This document shows, piece by piece, positions 1-6,963 of a stretch of DNA of 11,091 bases. The position numbers and the translations under genes are program-made. This DNA comes from JANNAT01 sp031422555 (GTDB taxonomy: Bacteria > Pseudomonadota > Alphaproteobacteria > Rhodobacterales > Rhodobacteraceae): positions 1 through 11,091 of the forward strand of contig JANPLZ010000006.1 in assembly GCA_031422555.1 (NCBI GenBank), given 5' to 3'. Under the pieces are notes generated by a model, which worked only from the letters and a program-made list of their open reading frames with translations, made no database searches and was not told the DNA's origin. Position 1 is the first letter of the stretch. The number at the start of each line of letters is the position of its first letter.

Positions 1-1132
1 CAGGTTCGGCGGCTGCACCCGCAGGTGCTGCAGCGGCAGCCGCAGCCAAGGCCTCCAAGGTTTCGCGCTTGAACGGAGTTTCAAACCGCGAGGTCACCCG
101 GCCATCGGCCCCGATCTGATCGGCGCGCAACGTGTAAATTCCGGGGGCCACATCGGCCAGTTCAGTCGCCCATTGGCCATCTGCCGCCACCGGCACCGTC
201 GCAAGATCGACCCCGTCCAGATACAGCCGCACGAACGCAGCACCCTGCCCGCGCCCGCCCAACAGCACCGCGCCCGAAGGCGCATAGGAAATCGTATCAA
301 TACTGACATTGGCCGCAATTTCGGGGGCAACCACAGCACCCGATTGCAACACTTCAACGCCAGATTCGGTGACCAACAGCGCCGCAGGCGGTGCAGCCGC
401 CGCTGCCGCATCCGGTGCGACCCCTGCTGCGCCGGCCACAACTGCAGCCGCCGTCTCTGCCGCCGCCGTCTCTGCCGCCGCAATCTCAGCCACCGCCGTC
501 GCGGCTGTGGTCGGGGCCAGCGCCACCGTTTCGGGGCCGATCAGGATGTCCCCACCCGCCGTGGTTGCAGCCAACGACAACAAGCGCGGCACCGATGACG
601 CAGGCAGCGTGAACAGCACCGCAAACTTGCCACTGGCATCGGCGGCGGCGGTGGTCACTTCGGCCCCATCAACGCGCACCGATACCAACGCGCCCGCCGC
701 TGCATTGCCCGCAATCGTGGCCGATCCATCGGGTTCAACCCGCACGACATCAAACTTTGGCAGCTCTGGGGCCGCGTCAACCACCGCGGGGGCCACCGCG
801 TCAACCACCGCGTCAACCACCGCGGGGGCCTCTGCGGCGGCCTCTGCGGGGGCCTCTGCGGGGGCAGGCTCTGGCGGGGCAGGCTCTGGCGCGGGGGCTA
901 TGGCAACCTCGGCTGGGGCAGCATCTGCGGCAACCACGGCCGGGGCAGCATCGGCCACCACCGGGGCCGCAGCCGGGGCGTCGATCACCGCTTCGGCCGC
1001 CGGGGCGGTTTGCGATACCGGCGCCTGCGGCTGACCCGACAGCGTCAACCAGCCGCCAACCGCCACCACACCCGTGCCCGCCGCCACAAGCGCCGCGCGC
1101 GCCCCCGTGCCCAAGCCAGACGAAATCGCCAT
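1..1132 (-). CDS. Membrane-anchored Ala/Pro-rich LysM-type protein, N-terminal part (runs off left edge)
   Basis: One reading frame stays open on the minus strand from the ATG at 1132 to the window edge (377 codons, no stop). GGGGGAAGAT just upstream of the ATG is a good ribosome binding site. The start is a short Gly/Ala-rich hydrophobic segment (about residues 5-30, including VAAGTGVVAVGGWLTLSG), probably a membrane anchor or uncleaved signal. Residues ~35-130 are low complexity (Ala, Pro, Glu, Val), with short repeats such as VVDA. Two Ig-like/beta-sandwich modules follow (around VEPDGSATIAGNAAAG and APSGAVLLGGRGQG), then VTSRFETPFKRETLEAL near the edge. From family knowledge, Rhodobacteraceae proteins with this layout end in a LysM peptidoglycan-binding domain; that part lies outside the window, so the LysM assignment is inferred. 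It is transcribed divergently from the LOG gene. Confidence 0.7.
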   Translation of the reverse strand, partial: MAISSGLGTGARAALVAAGTGVVAVGGWLTLSGQPQAPVSQTAPAAEAVIDAPAAAPVVADAAPAVVAADAAPAEVAIAPAPEPAPPEPAPAEAPAEAAAEAPAVVDAVVDAVAPAVVDAAPELPKFDVVRVEPDGSATIAGNAAAGALVSVRVDGAEVTTAAADASGKFAVLFTLPASSVPRLLSLAATTAGGDILIGPETVALAPTTAATAVAEIAAAETAAAETAAAVVAGAAGVAPDAAAAAAPPAALLVTESGVEVLQSGAVVAPEIAANVSIDTISYAPSGAVLLGGRGQGAAFVRLYLDGVDLATVPVAADGQWATELADVAPGIYTLRADQIGADGRVTSRFETPFKRETLEALAAAAAAAPAGAAAEP

Positions 1133-1159
1133 ATCTTCCCCCAAAGTGGTCCAAAGCCT

Positions 1160-1202
1160 GTTGCCGGCCTTTGCTTTCCTTCGTCAAATCAGCCCTTATA
1201 TC
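1160..1202 (+). promoter_or_regulatory. Possible sigma-70 promoter for the LOG-family gene
   Basis: TTGCTT at 1171-1176 and CTTATA at 1195-1200 are spaced 18 bases apart, inside the short divergent region between the LysM-type gene and the LOG gene. The match is moderate and was found by eye, so it is only a candidate. The promoter of the leftward gene must lie in the same ~105 bp, but I could not pick one out. Confidence 0.3.
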
Positions 1203-1237
1203 TGCTGGCAAAGCAACAGATTTCAGGATGCCACGAT

Positions 1238-1798
1238 ATGACCAGCCCGCTTAAATCAATCTGTGTGTTCTGCGGCGCGCGGTCGGGCACAAATCCGGCC
1301 CACAGCGCCGCCGCCACGGCCATGGGGCGCGCCATCGCCGAAAATGGCTGGCGGCTGGTTTACGGTGCCGGCGATATCGGCCTGATGGGTCAGGTGGCCC
1401 GCGCGGCCCAAGCGGCGGGCGCGCCCACATTGGGGGTGATCCCGGTGCATCTGATGGACCAAGAGGTCGGAAAACGCGATCTGACGCAGTTTGTCATCAC
1501 CCAAGACATGCATGAACGCAAAAAGGTGATGTTCATGAATTGCGATGCCATCGTGGTGTTGCCGGGAGGGGCCGGATCACTGGACGAATTTTTCGAAGTG
1601 CTGACATGGGCGCAGATCGGTCTGCACAAAAAGCCGATTTATCTGGTGAACATCGATGGCTATTGGCAACCGCTGATCGCCTTGCTGGATCACATCGTGG
1701 CCCAAGGTTTTGCCGATGCCAGCGTCAAGCAGCATTTCCGCGTGGTGCAAACGGTGGCCGAAGTGACCGCAGCGCTGCAAGGCGGCGCGCAAGGGTGA
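1238..1798 (+). CDS. LOG family (TIGR00730) Rossmann-fold nucleotide phosphoribohydrolase
   Basis: The protein has 186 residues, the usual length for the LOG/lysine-decarboxylase-like family. The family hydrolyses cytokinin riboside 5'-monophosphate, or more generally purine nucleoside monophosphates, to the free base and ribose 5-phosphate in the cytosol. Visible family signatures are SICVFCGARSG at the N terminus, YGAGDIGLMG (nucleotide-binding glycine loop), MHERKKVMF, and the hallmark PGGAGSLDEFFE (consensus PGGxGTxxE, here with Ser for Thr). I chose the ATG at 1238 because CFCG-type N termini begin a few residues after the start, and AGGAT lies about nine bases upstream; in-frame codons further upstream are not conserved-looking. 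The gene converges on sodB and ends just before a shared terminator. The family call is firm; the true substrate in this organism is not known from sequence. Confidence 0.92.
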   Translation: MTSPLKSICVFCGARSGTNPAHSAAATAMGRAIAENGWRLVYGAGDIGLMGQVARAAQAAGAPTLGVIPVHLMDQEVGKRDLTQFVITQDMHERKKVMFMNCDAIVVLPGGAGSLDEFFEVLTWAQIGLHKKPIYLVNIDGYWQPLIALLDHIVAQGFADASVKQHFRVVQTVAEVTAALQGGAQG

Positions 1799-1808
1799 TG
1801 CAGGCAAC

Positions 1809-1844
1809 AAAAAGCCCGCCGGGGGTGCATCCCGGCAGGCTTTT
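1809..1844. terminator. Bidirectional intrinsic terminator between LOG gene and sodB
   Basis: AAAAAGCC-C-GCCGGG and CCCGGC-A-GGCTTTT form a long stem with a single internal mismatch and a short loop (GGTGCAT region). It is flanked by an A-run on the left and a T-run on the right, so it can terminate transcription in both directions. It lies between two convergent stop codons (1798 and 1864), exactly where a shared terminator is expected. Confidence 0.9.
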
Positions 1845-1863
1845 CAAGGCTATAGCCTGCGAA

Positions 1864-2463
1864 TTACAGCCGCGCGGCGACCGCTTCCCAATTGACCAGT
1901 TTATCCAGAAAATTGGTCAGATAGGCCGGGCGTTTGTTGCGGAAATCAATGTAATAGGAATGCTCCCACACATCGCAACCCAACAGCGCGGTCTGGCCAA
2001 AGCACAGCGGATTGACGCCGTTTTCGGTCTTGGTCACCTTCAGGGCGCCACTGGCATCCTTGACCAGCCATGCCCAGCCCGCCCCAAACTGACCCGCACC
2101 GGCGGCGGCGAAATCTTCCTTGAACTTGGCGACCGAGCCGAACGCCTCAACCAGCGCCGCTTCAAGCACACCCGGCATCGTCTTGCCGCCCGGCCCCATC
2201 ATCTCCCAGAACTGGGCATGGTTCCAATGCTGACTGGCGTTGTTGAAAATGCCGTTCTGCGCCACCGACGTCGCATTATAGGTGCCGATGATGATCTCTT
2301 CGACCGATTTATGCTCCCACTCGGTGCCGGCAATCAGTTTGTTGCCGTTGTCGACATAGGCTTTGTGGTGGATGTCGTGGTGATACTCAAACGTCTCTTT
2401 CGACATGCCAAGACCGGCCAGCGCGTCATGGGCATAGGGCAGATCGGGAAGGGTAAAGGCCAT
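1864..2463 (-). CDS. sodB: Superoxide dismutase, Fe type
   Basis: The 199-residue protein dismutates superoxide to O2 and H2O2 in the cytoplasm, and its length is typical of the Fe/Mn superoxide dismutase family. Metal ligands are visible: His28 in FEYHHDIHH, His82 in WNHAQFW, and Asp164 and His168 in the signature DVWEHSYY. Gln78 in ASQHWNH occupies the position of the active-site glutamine that marks Fe-type enzymes, while the Mn-type glutamine position (before NPL) is not Gln, so iron is the likelier metal. The start is the ATG at 2463 (MAFTLPDLPYAHDAL), preceded by AGGAGA; upstream in-frame codons are leader shadow. It has its own promoter (2499-2528) and ends at the shared terminator. 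It lies downstream of the H2O2-producing sarcosine oxidase genes but appears separately transcribed. Confidence 0.97.
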   Translation of the reverse strand: MAFTLPDLPYAHDALAGLGMSKETFEYHHDIHHKAYVDNGNKLIAGTEWEHKSVEEIIIGTYNATSVAQNGIFNNASQHWNHAQFWEMMGPGGKTMPGVLEAALVEAFGSVAKFKEDFAAAGAGQFGAGWAWLVKDASGALKVTKTENGVNPLCFGQTALLGCDVWEHSYYIDFRNKRPAYLTNFLDKLVNWEAVAARL

Positions 2464-2498
2464 AACAGGTCTCCTGAATTGGGGGGAAGCGATGGGTG

Positions 2499-2528
2499 GT
2501 ATAAGGGCTGTTGGCAAGCATAGGTCAA
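2499..2528 (-). promoter_or_regulatory. Sigma-70 promoter of sodB
   Basis: On the minus strand TTGACC (2528-2523) and TTATAC (2504-2499) are separated by 18 bases and lie about 36 bases upstream of the sodB start codon. The -35 box matches consensus at 5 of 6 positions. An AGGAGA ribosome binding site follows at about 2472-2477. This is the clearest promoter in the window. Confidence 0.65.
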
Positions 2529-2547
2529 GGGCTGGGCCAATATTAGA

Positions 2548-2919
2548 TCAATTCACCGTGCAAACACCCCGGTCTTGGAATGAGTTGTCAAAGCCCAATG
2601 GCTGCATCGACAGCAAAAATGCCCCGTCCGCTTTGAAATAGGTGCCTTTGAACTTTAGCGTCGCGGACGCGCCGCTTGCGTTCACCACATTCTTGACGGT
2701 CCAACTGAACACGGTGCGCGTGGCGTTGTCGGAATTCAATTTTCCCGGCAACGGCTGACCTACGACGTCCAATATCATACCATCGCTGACAAACACCTGC
2801 GCTGTGGCTTCGTCATACGAGATGATAATTTGGCCCTGAATAACGGAATTCTGGCGGTTTGATGAATTGGCGCAAGTGAAGATCATCGGTTTCGCCGCCA
2901 ACTCGCCGGCAAAACCCAA
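2548..2919 (-). CDS. Small, probably exported protein of unknown function; start codon uncertain
   Basis: I do not recognise a family. From the TTG at 2919 the protein has 123 residues. The mature part is rich in beta-prone stretches (SVIQGQIIISYD, AQVFVSDGMILDVVG, ATLKFKGTYF) and has two cysteines, one near each end (FTCAN and GVCTVN*), suggesting a disulfide-bonded beta-sandwich outside the cytoplasm. The open frame extends upstream to a TAG at 2974-2976 and encodes a signal-peptide-like run (VVSKACLAAIAGLGFAGELAA), but that extension contains no ATG or GTG; only CTG (2937) and TTG (2919) are available. The start is therefore either a non-ATG codon or has been lost by mutation. By eye the base composition is lower in GC than the neighbouring sox genes. 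It sits between soxG and the sodB promoter, on the same strand as both. Confidence 0.6.
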   Translation of the reverse strand: MGFAGELAAKPMIFTCANSSNRQNSVIQGQIIISYDEATAQVFVSDGMILDVVGQPLPGKLNSDNATRTVFSWTVKNVVNASGASATLKFKGTYFKADGAFLLSMQPLGFDNSFQDRGVCTVN

Positions 2920-3036
2920 TCCGGCAATTGCTGCCAGACAAGCCTTTGAAACTACACCTACGCAATACCCCCGCTAATATGATCCACCGCCACCCAAAGG
3001 CGACCGCCGCGCTCCACGATGCAAGGTTCAACGGAG

Positions 3037-3585
3037 TTATAGCTCGCTTCCCGGCAGCGCCGAATGGCTTAACAAACCCATAACATAACCCGCGACCGAG
3101 CGGAAACAGACCAGTGTATAGCCCGCCTCGTCTTGCCAAAATGCCGCAGCCACTTGGGCGGTGCGGGTGCGGCGCAACTCGTTCGGGCCAAGGCGGGCAA
3201 AATCAACCGGTGACAGTTTGGCCAAAACCTGATCGGCCCGCGCCCCTTCGATGCGAAAAACCGAGCGTGCATCCGAAACTGTCACAGCCAGATAATGCTG
3301 CCCCGCCAATGCCTTGGCCAACACAGCCAAGGCTTTGTCCGTATCGGCGTAAGGCAGGATAAGCAGATATTCATCCGGGCTCATCCAGCCCGCAGCATGA
3401 TCACCCTTGACCAGAATCTGCCGCAAGGGTGGCACGGCGGTGCCCGTCACCGCCTTGATCGCCTTGGCCAGACCTTTGATATCGGGGCCTGCGCGCAGGC
3501 TGATCATGCCGACAGGACCAATTTCGCTGATTTTGGCAAAGCCGTCAAACTGCACATGGCCAAGGGCGGTGATTGCGTCAGACAT
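3037..3585 (-). CDS. soxG: Sarcosine oxidase, gamma subunit
   Basis: The 182-residue gamma subunit of heterotetrameric sarcosine oxidase (SoxG family) is a cytoplasmic structural partner that packs against the alpha subunit and resembles part of the glycine-cleavage T-protein fold. Recognisable pieces are the N-terminal DAITALGHVQFDGFAKISE, the central GWMSPDEYLLILP, SVFRIEGARADQVLAKL, and the RRTRTAQVAAAFW stretch near the C terminus. I chose the ATG at 3585 because it overlaps the soxA stop by 8 bases, giving translational coupling, and starts at the expected family N terminus; the extra residues upstream look like read-back into soxA. It is the last gene of the sox operon, and I saw no clear hairpin terminator after its TAA. 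Confidence 0.93.
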   Translation of the reverse strand: MSDAITALGHVQFDGFAKISEIGPVGMISLRAGPDIKGLAKAIKAVTGTAVPPLRQILVKGDHAAGWMSPDEYLLILPYADTDKALAVLAKALAGQHYLAVTVSDARSVFRIEGARADQVLAKLSPVDFARLGPNELRRTRTAQVAAAFWQDEAGYTLVCFRSVAGYVMGLLSHSALPGSEL

Positions 3586-6500
3586 TTTGCTTTTCCCCGT
3601 CTTTGTCCACAAACACCGGATCAACCACCCGGGCGCGCACCGATCCGCCCGTTACCGTATTGAAATCAACCACATCGCCGATGCGGTCCAGACCGCCGAC
3701 AATCAACCCCATCGCAATGCCGCGGCTCAAAGTCGGGCTGAAATAGGTCGAGGTCAACCGCCCTTGGGTGTTGCGCTGACCGTTGGCATTGACGCCGGGG
3801 GCCAGAATATAGGCCCCGTCCGGGATGACCGAACCGTCAAGCGTTTCAAATCCCGCCAGCTTTGGCCGCGCCGGATTGGCCAGAAAGCTGCGCTCTTGCC
3901 CGCGTTTTCCCAAGTAATCCGGCTTTTTCCTGGAAATCGCCCAAGACAGGTTCAAGTCCTGTGGGATCACCGTGCCATCGGTTTCATCGCCAATCATGAT
4001 AAAGCCCTTTTCGGCCCGCATGATGTGCAGCGCTTCGGTGCCGTATGGCATCGCGCCGAACGCGGCCCCTGCATCGTGCAGGGCCTGCCACAAGGCAGCA
4101 CCCTGCCCGGCAGCGACGGCGATTTCGTAGGACAATTCACCCGAAAAGCTGATCCTGTACGCCCGTACAGCAAAGCCTGCCAGCGTGCCATCGGCAAACC
4201 CCATGAACGGCAACCCTTGCGCCGACACATCCATGCCGCCCAGTTTTTCCAACACTTTGCGTGCGTTAGGACCAACCACCGCGATTTGCGCCAATTGTTC
4301 GGTCACGTTGGCGACATAAACCTGCCAATCCCACCATTCGCATTGCAGCCAGTCTTCCATATGGGCATGAATGCGGTCCGCGCCGCCCGAGGTGGTGTGG
4401 CAAAGCCAGGTATCCTCGGCCAGCCGGGCCACAACGCCGTCATCCGACAGAAAGCCGTTCTCGTTGCACATCAGGCCATAGCGGCATTTGCCCACCGGCA
4501 AGCTGCTGAAAACGCCGGTATAAAGCATATCCAGAAACTTGCCCGCATCGGGGCCTTTGACGATGATTTTGCCCAGCGTCGAGGCGTCCAGCAGCCCCAG
4601 CTTGCTGCGGGTGTTGATCACTTCGCGGTGCACCGATTGGGCATGGGTTTCGCCGGCGCGAGGAAATGTATAGGGCCTGCGCCACAATCCGACCGGTTCA
4701 AAATAGGCATGGTTGGCGATATGCCAGTCGTGCAGCGAGGTTTTGCGAACTGGTTGAAAGATATCGCCGCGCGATTCGCCCGCCAAGGCCCCCAAGGGAA
4801 CCGGGCTGTAGGGCGGGCGAAACGTGGTGGTGCCGACGTTTGGAATATCTTCATTCAAAGCATTCGCTAAGACCGCAAGGCCGTTGATATTGCTTAGCTT
4901 TCCCTGATCCGTCGCCATGCCCAAAGTGGTATAGCGCTTTGTGTGTTCGACCGATACATAGCCTTCGCGCGCGGCCAGTTGCACGTCTGACACTTTGACA
5001 TCGTTTTGATAATCCAGCCACATCTTGGACCGCAAACCGATCGCAGCCCCTTGGGGCATGATCCAGACCGGTTCCATCGGGGCATCAACCACCGCATCAG
5101 CAGTTGCGGCGTCTGACTTTGCGGTAAAACCCATGGCCTGCGCTGCCGCCGCACCGCCCGCTGCGGCATCGCTTAGCGCAGCGGCTGCCGACAGCGCGCC
5201 ATTGGCGGCACCGACAGCGATCACCATCGCCGCACCATCCTGCCCGGTGGGCGGGCGGGCCGGATCGGGGCGGAAATGCGCGTGCTCTGCGTCCCAGATC
5301 AGCTTGCCGCCGCAATGGCTGTAAAGATGCACCACCGGCGACCAGCCACCGGACATGGCCACGGCGTCGCAGGAAATCTCTTCAAGAACAGTGCCTTCGC
5401 CCGATTGCAGACAGAGCGACACCGCTGTGACACGCTGGCTGCCTTTGACCTTTGCAATGGCGCGACCGGCTTCAACCCGTATCCCCAACGCCCGCGCCTC
5501 GGCTGGCAAGGCACCGGTCAGGTTTGCCCGCGCGTCAATGATGCAAGGCACCGACAGACCCGCGCGGTGCAGCGCAATCGCGGTGCGGTAGGCGTCGTCA
5601 TTATTGGTCACAATCACCGTGCGATCCCCAACACTTACACCGTAATTGACCACGTAATCGCGCACCGACGCCGCCAGCATCACGCCCGGAATATCATTGC
5701 CCGCAAACGACAGCGGCCGTTCAATCGCCCCGGTTGCCGTCACAATGCGCCCGGCCCTGATCCGCCACAGCCGATGTTTTGGCCGCCCATCGCCGGGGGT
5801 GTGATCCGCCACCCGTTCATCCGCCAGCACATAGCCGTGATCATAGACCCCGGCCGCGGTTGTACGAATGTGCAGCTTTACGGTGTCCATCGCCTGAAGC
5901 GTCGAAATTGTTGCATCAATCCAATCACTTGCCGCCATACCATTGATGATGTCGCCGTCAACCGGCGCGCGGCCACCCCAGTGCGCGGTTTGCTCCAGCA
6001 CAATCACCCGCGCCCCGGCGGTTGCCGCCACAAGTGCAGCCTGCAGCCCGGCGATGCCACCACCCGCCACCAGCACATCGCAAAACGCATAGGCCTGTTC
6101 ATAGCGGTCGGCGTCGCGCAGCGTGGGCGCGGGGCCAAGCCCGGCGGATTTGCGGATGATCGGCTCGAACACATGTTTCCACGCCGCGCGCGGATGGATG
6201 AAGGTTTTGTAGTAAAACCCGGCAGGCAGGAACCGCGCCAAAAGGCTGTTCACCACGCCGATATCATAAGTCAGCGACGGCCAATGGTTCTGGCTGCGCG
6301 CTGTCAGCCCATCAAACAGGTCTGTCGTGGTGGCGCGTTGATTGGGCTCGGCCCGGTTGCCAGCACCCAGATTGACCAGCGCATTGGGTTCTTCCACCCC
6401 CGCCGCCACAATGCCGCGCGGCCGGTGATATTTGAAACTGCGCCCCACCAGCATCTGATTGTTGGCCAGAAGCGCCGAGGCCAGCGTATCGCCGGAAAAG

Positions 6501-6586
6501 CCGCGCATCGCAGTGCCGTTAAAGCTGAAATCCTGCGCCGTTGTGCGGTCGATCAGGCGGCCTCCTGTGGTCAAACGCGTGCTCAT
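3578..6586 (-). CDS. soxA: Sarcosine oxidase, alpha subunit
   Basis: The 1002-residue alpha subunit of heterotetrameric sarcosine oxidase has the usual length. With SoxB it oxidises sarcosine to glycine and H2O2, and its C-terminal half hands the one-carbon unit to tetrahydrofolate to give 5,10-methylene-THF. The N terminus (residues ~10-100) has the cysteine-free ferredoxin-like fold of the family (GFSGDTLASALLANN, RSFKYHRPRGIVAAG). A dinucleotide-binding motif follows at 171-180 (VLVAGGGIAG) with the ending strand VIVLEQ, and further family blocks include VTATGAIERPLSFAGNDIPG. From roughly residue 620 to 1000 it is a glycine-cleavage T-protein (aminomethyltransferase) domain, for example RSKLGLLDASTLGKI and MRAEKGFIMIGDETDGT. 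The ATG at 6586 overlaps the soxD stop by four bases (ATGA), which decides the start against an upstream in-frame alternative at 6715. It appears intact. Confidence 0.97.
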   Translation of the reverse strand: MSTRLTTGGRLIDRTTAQDFSFNGTAMRGFSGDTLASALLANNQMLVGRSFKYHRPRGIVAAGVEEPNALVNLGAGNRAEPNQRATTTDLFDGLTARSQNHWPSLTYDIGVVNSLLARFLPAGFYYKTFIHPRAAWKHVFEPIIRKSAGLGPAPTLRDADRYEQAYAFCDVLVAGGGIAGLQAALVAATAGARVIVLEQTAHWGGRAPVDGDIINGMAASDWIDATISTLQAMDTVKLHIRTTAAGVYDHGYVLADERVADHTPGDGRPKHRLWRIRAGRIVTATGAIERPLSFAGNDIPGVMLAASVRDYVVNYGVSVGDRTVIVTNNDDAYRTAIALHRAGLSVPCIIDARANLTGALPAEARALGIRVEAGRAIAKVKGSQRVTAVSLCLQSGEGTVLEEISCDAVAMSGGWSPVVHLYSHCGGKLIWDAEHAHFRPDPARPPTGQDGAAMVIAVGAANGALSAAAALSDAAAGGAAAAQAMGFTAKSDAATADAVVDAPMEPVWIMPQGAAIGLRSKMWLDYQNDVKVSDVQLAAREGYVSVEHTKRYTTLGMATDQGKLSNINGLAVLANALNEDIPNVGTTTFRPPYSPVPLGALAGESRGDIFQPVRKTSLHDWHIANHAYFEPVGLWRRPYTFPRAGETHAQSVHREVINTRSKLGLLDASTLGKIIVKGPDAGKFLDMLYTGVFSSLPVGKCRYGLMCNENGFLSDDGVVARLAEDTWLCHTTSGGADRIHAHMEDWLQCEWWDWQVYVANVTEQLAQIAVVGPNARKVLEKLGGMDVSAQGLPFMGFADGTLAGFAVRAYRISFSGELSYEIAVAAGQGAALWQALHDAGAAFGAMPYGTEALHIMRAEKGFIMIGDETDGTVIPQDLNLSWAISRKKPDYLGKRGQERSFLANPARPKLAGFETLDGSVIPDGAYILAPGVNANGQRNTQGRLTSTYFSPTLSRGIAMGLIVGGLDRIGDVVDFNTVTGGSVRARVVDPVFVDKDGEKQNV

Positions 6587-6906
6587 GCAAAGCCTTTCCA
6601 GCCGGGCCGTTTGGCCTTTATCTTGTCGATCAGATCGGGCGGCGGACCAGAGGTTTGCGCCGGATAGGTGCCGAAAACTTCCAGTGTCGCGGTGTCGCGG
6701 GCGGCCAGAAACCATTTGCCACAGCCGTAAACATGGCGCCAGCGTTCAAAATGCACGCCTTTGGGGTTTTTGCGCGCGAACATGTAATCTTCAAATTCGG
6801 TGTCCGAAGACCCCGGCCCAAACCGTTTCAGATGCGCCTCATAGCCGGGTGCAAGTTCGGTTTCATCGGCACGGATCCCGCAATAGGGGCAGTCGAGGAT
6901 CAGCAT
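6583..6906 (-). CDS. soxD: Sarcosine oxidase, delta subunit
   Basis: The 107-residue delta subunit is the small zinc-binding subunit of heterotetrameric sarcosine oxidase. The zinc ligands are all present: Cys6 and Cys9 in CPYCGIRADETEL, and His58 and Cys62 in RHVYGCGKWF, matching the ligand spacing of the characterised enzyme. FGPGSSDTEFEDYMFARKNPKG is also typical of the family. The ATG at 6906 follows AAAAGGAA, a usable ribosome binding site. Upstream, the frame stays open for 19 codons to the stop of the FkbM-glycosyltransferase fusion but has no alternative start; those codons are a PDQK-type tandem repeat. soxD normally follows soxB directly, but here it is about 4 kb away from it, and the gene just upstream is the fusion protein. 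A second, damaged soxD 5' end lies at 10125-10214. Confidence 0.97.
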   Translation of the reverse strand: MLILDCPYCGIRADETELAPGYEAHLKRFGPGSSDTEFEDYMFARKNPKGVHFERWRHVYGCGKWFLAARDTATLEVFGTYPAQTSGPPPDLIDKIKAKRPGWKGFA

Positions 6907-6920
6907 CGGAGTTTCCTTTT

Positions 6921-6963
6921 GGTCGGGCTTCTGGTCGGGCTTCTGGTCGGGCTTCTGGTCGGG
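6921..6963 (+). repeat. 12-bp tandem repeat (3.6 copies) between the fusion gene and soxD
   Basis: The unit GGTCGGGCTTCT occurs three full times (6921-6932, 6933-6944, 6945-6956), followed by GGTCGGG at 6957-6963, with no mismatches. On the coding (minus) strand this reads in frame as PDQK units lying between the TGA of the fusion gene and the ribosome binding site of soxD. It fills almost all of the 57-base intergenic gap. Perfect identity suggests recent slippage expansion. Confidence 0.97.

Noticed and set aside
309..1034. Long plus-strand Ala/Thr/Ser-rich frame over the left end
   Set aside because: It is the antisense shadow of the GC-rich Ala/Pro frame of the leftward LysM-type gene, which has a ribosome binding site, a membrane segment and Ig-like modules; the plus frame has only low-complexity sequence.
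2813..3139. Minus-strand frame spanning the soxG end and the small exported gene
   Set aside because: It overlaps both genes in another frame and begins inside soxG; Arg/Gly/Trp-rich composition without recognisable motifs points to a shadow frame.
6587..6715. Upstream in-frame start for soxA at 6715
   Set aside because: The extra 43 residues lie wholly within soxD, do not look like SoxA, and the ATG at 6586 gives the standard four-base ATGA overlap.
6921..6963. Short repeats as a CRISPR-like array
   Set aside because: The 12-base units are directly adjacent with no spacers, so this is a simple tandem repeat.
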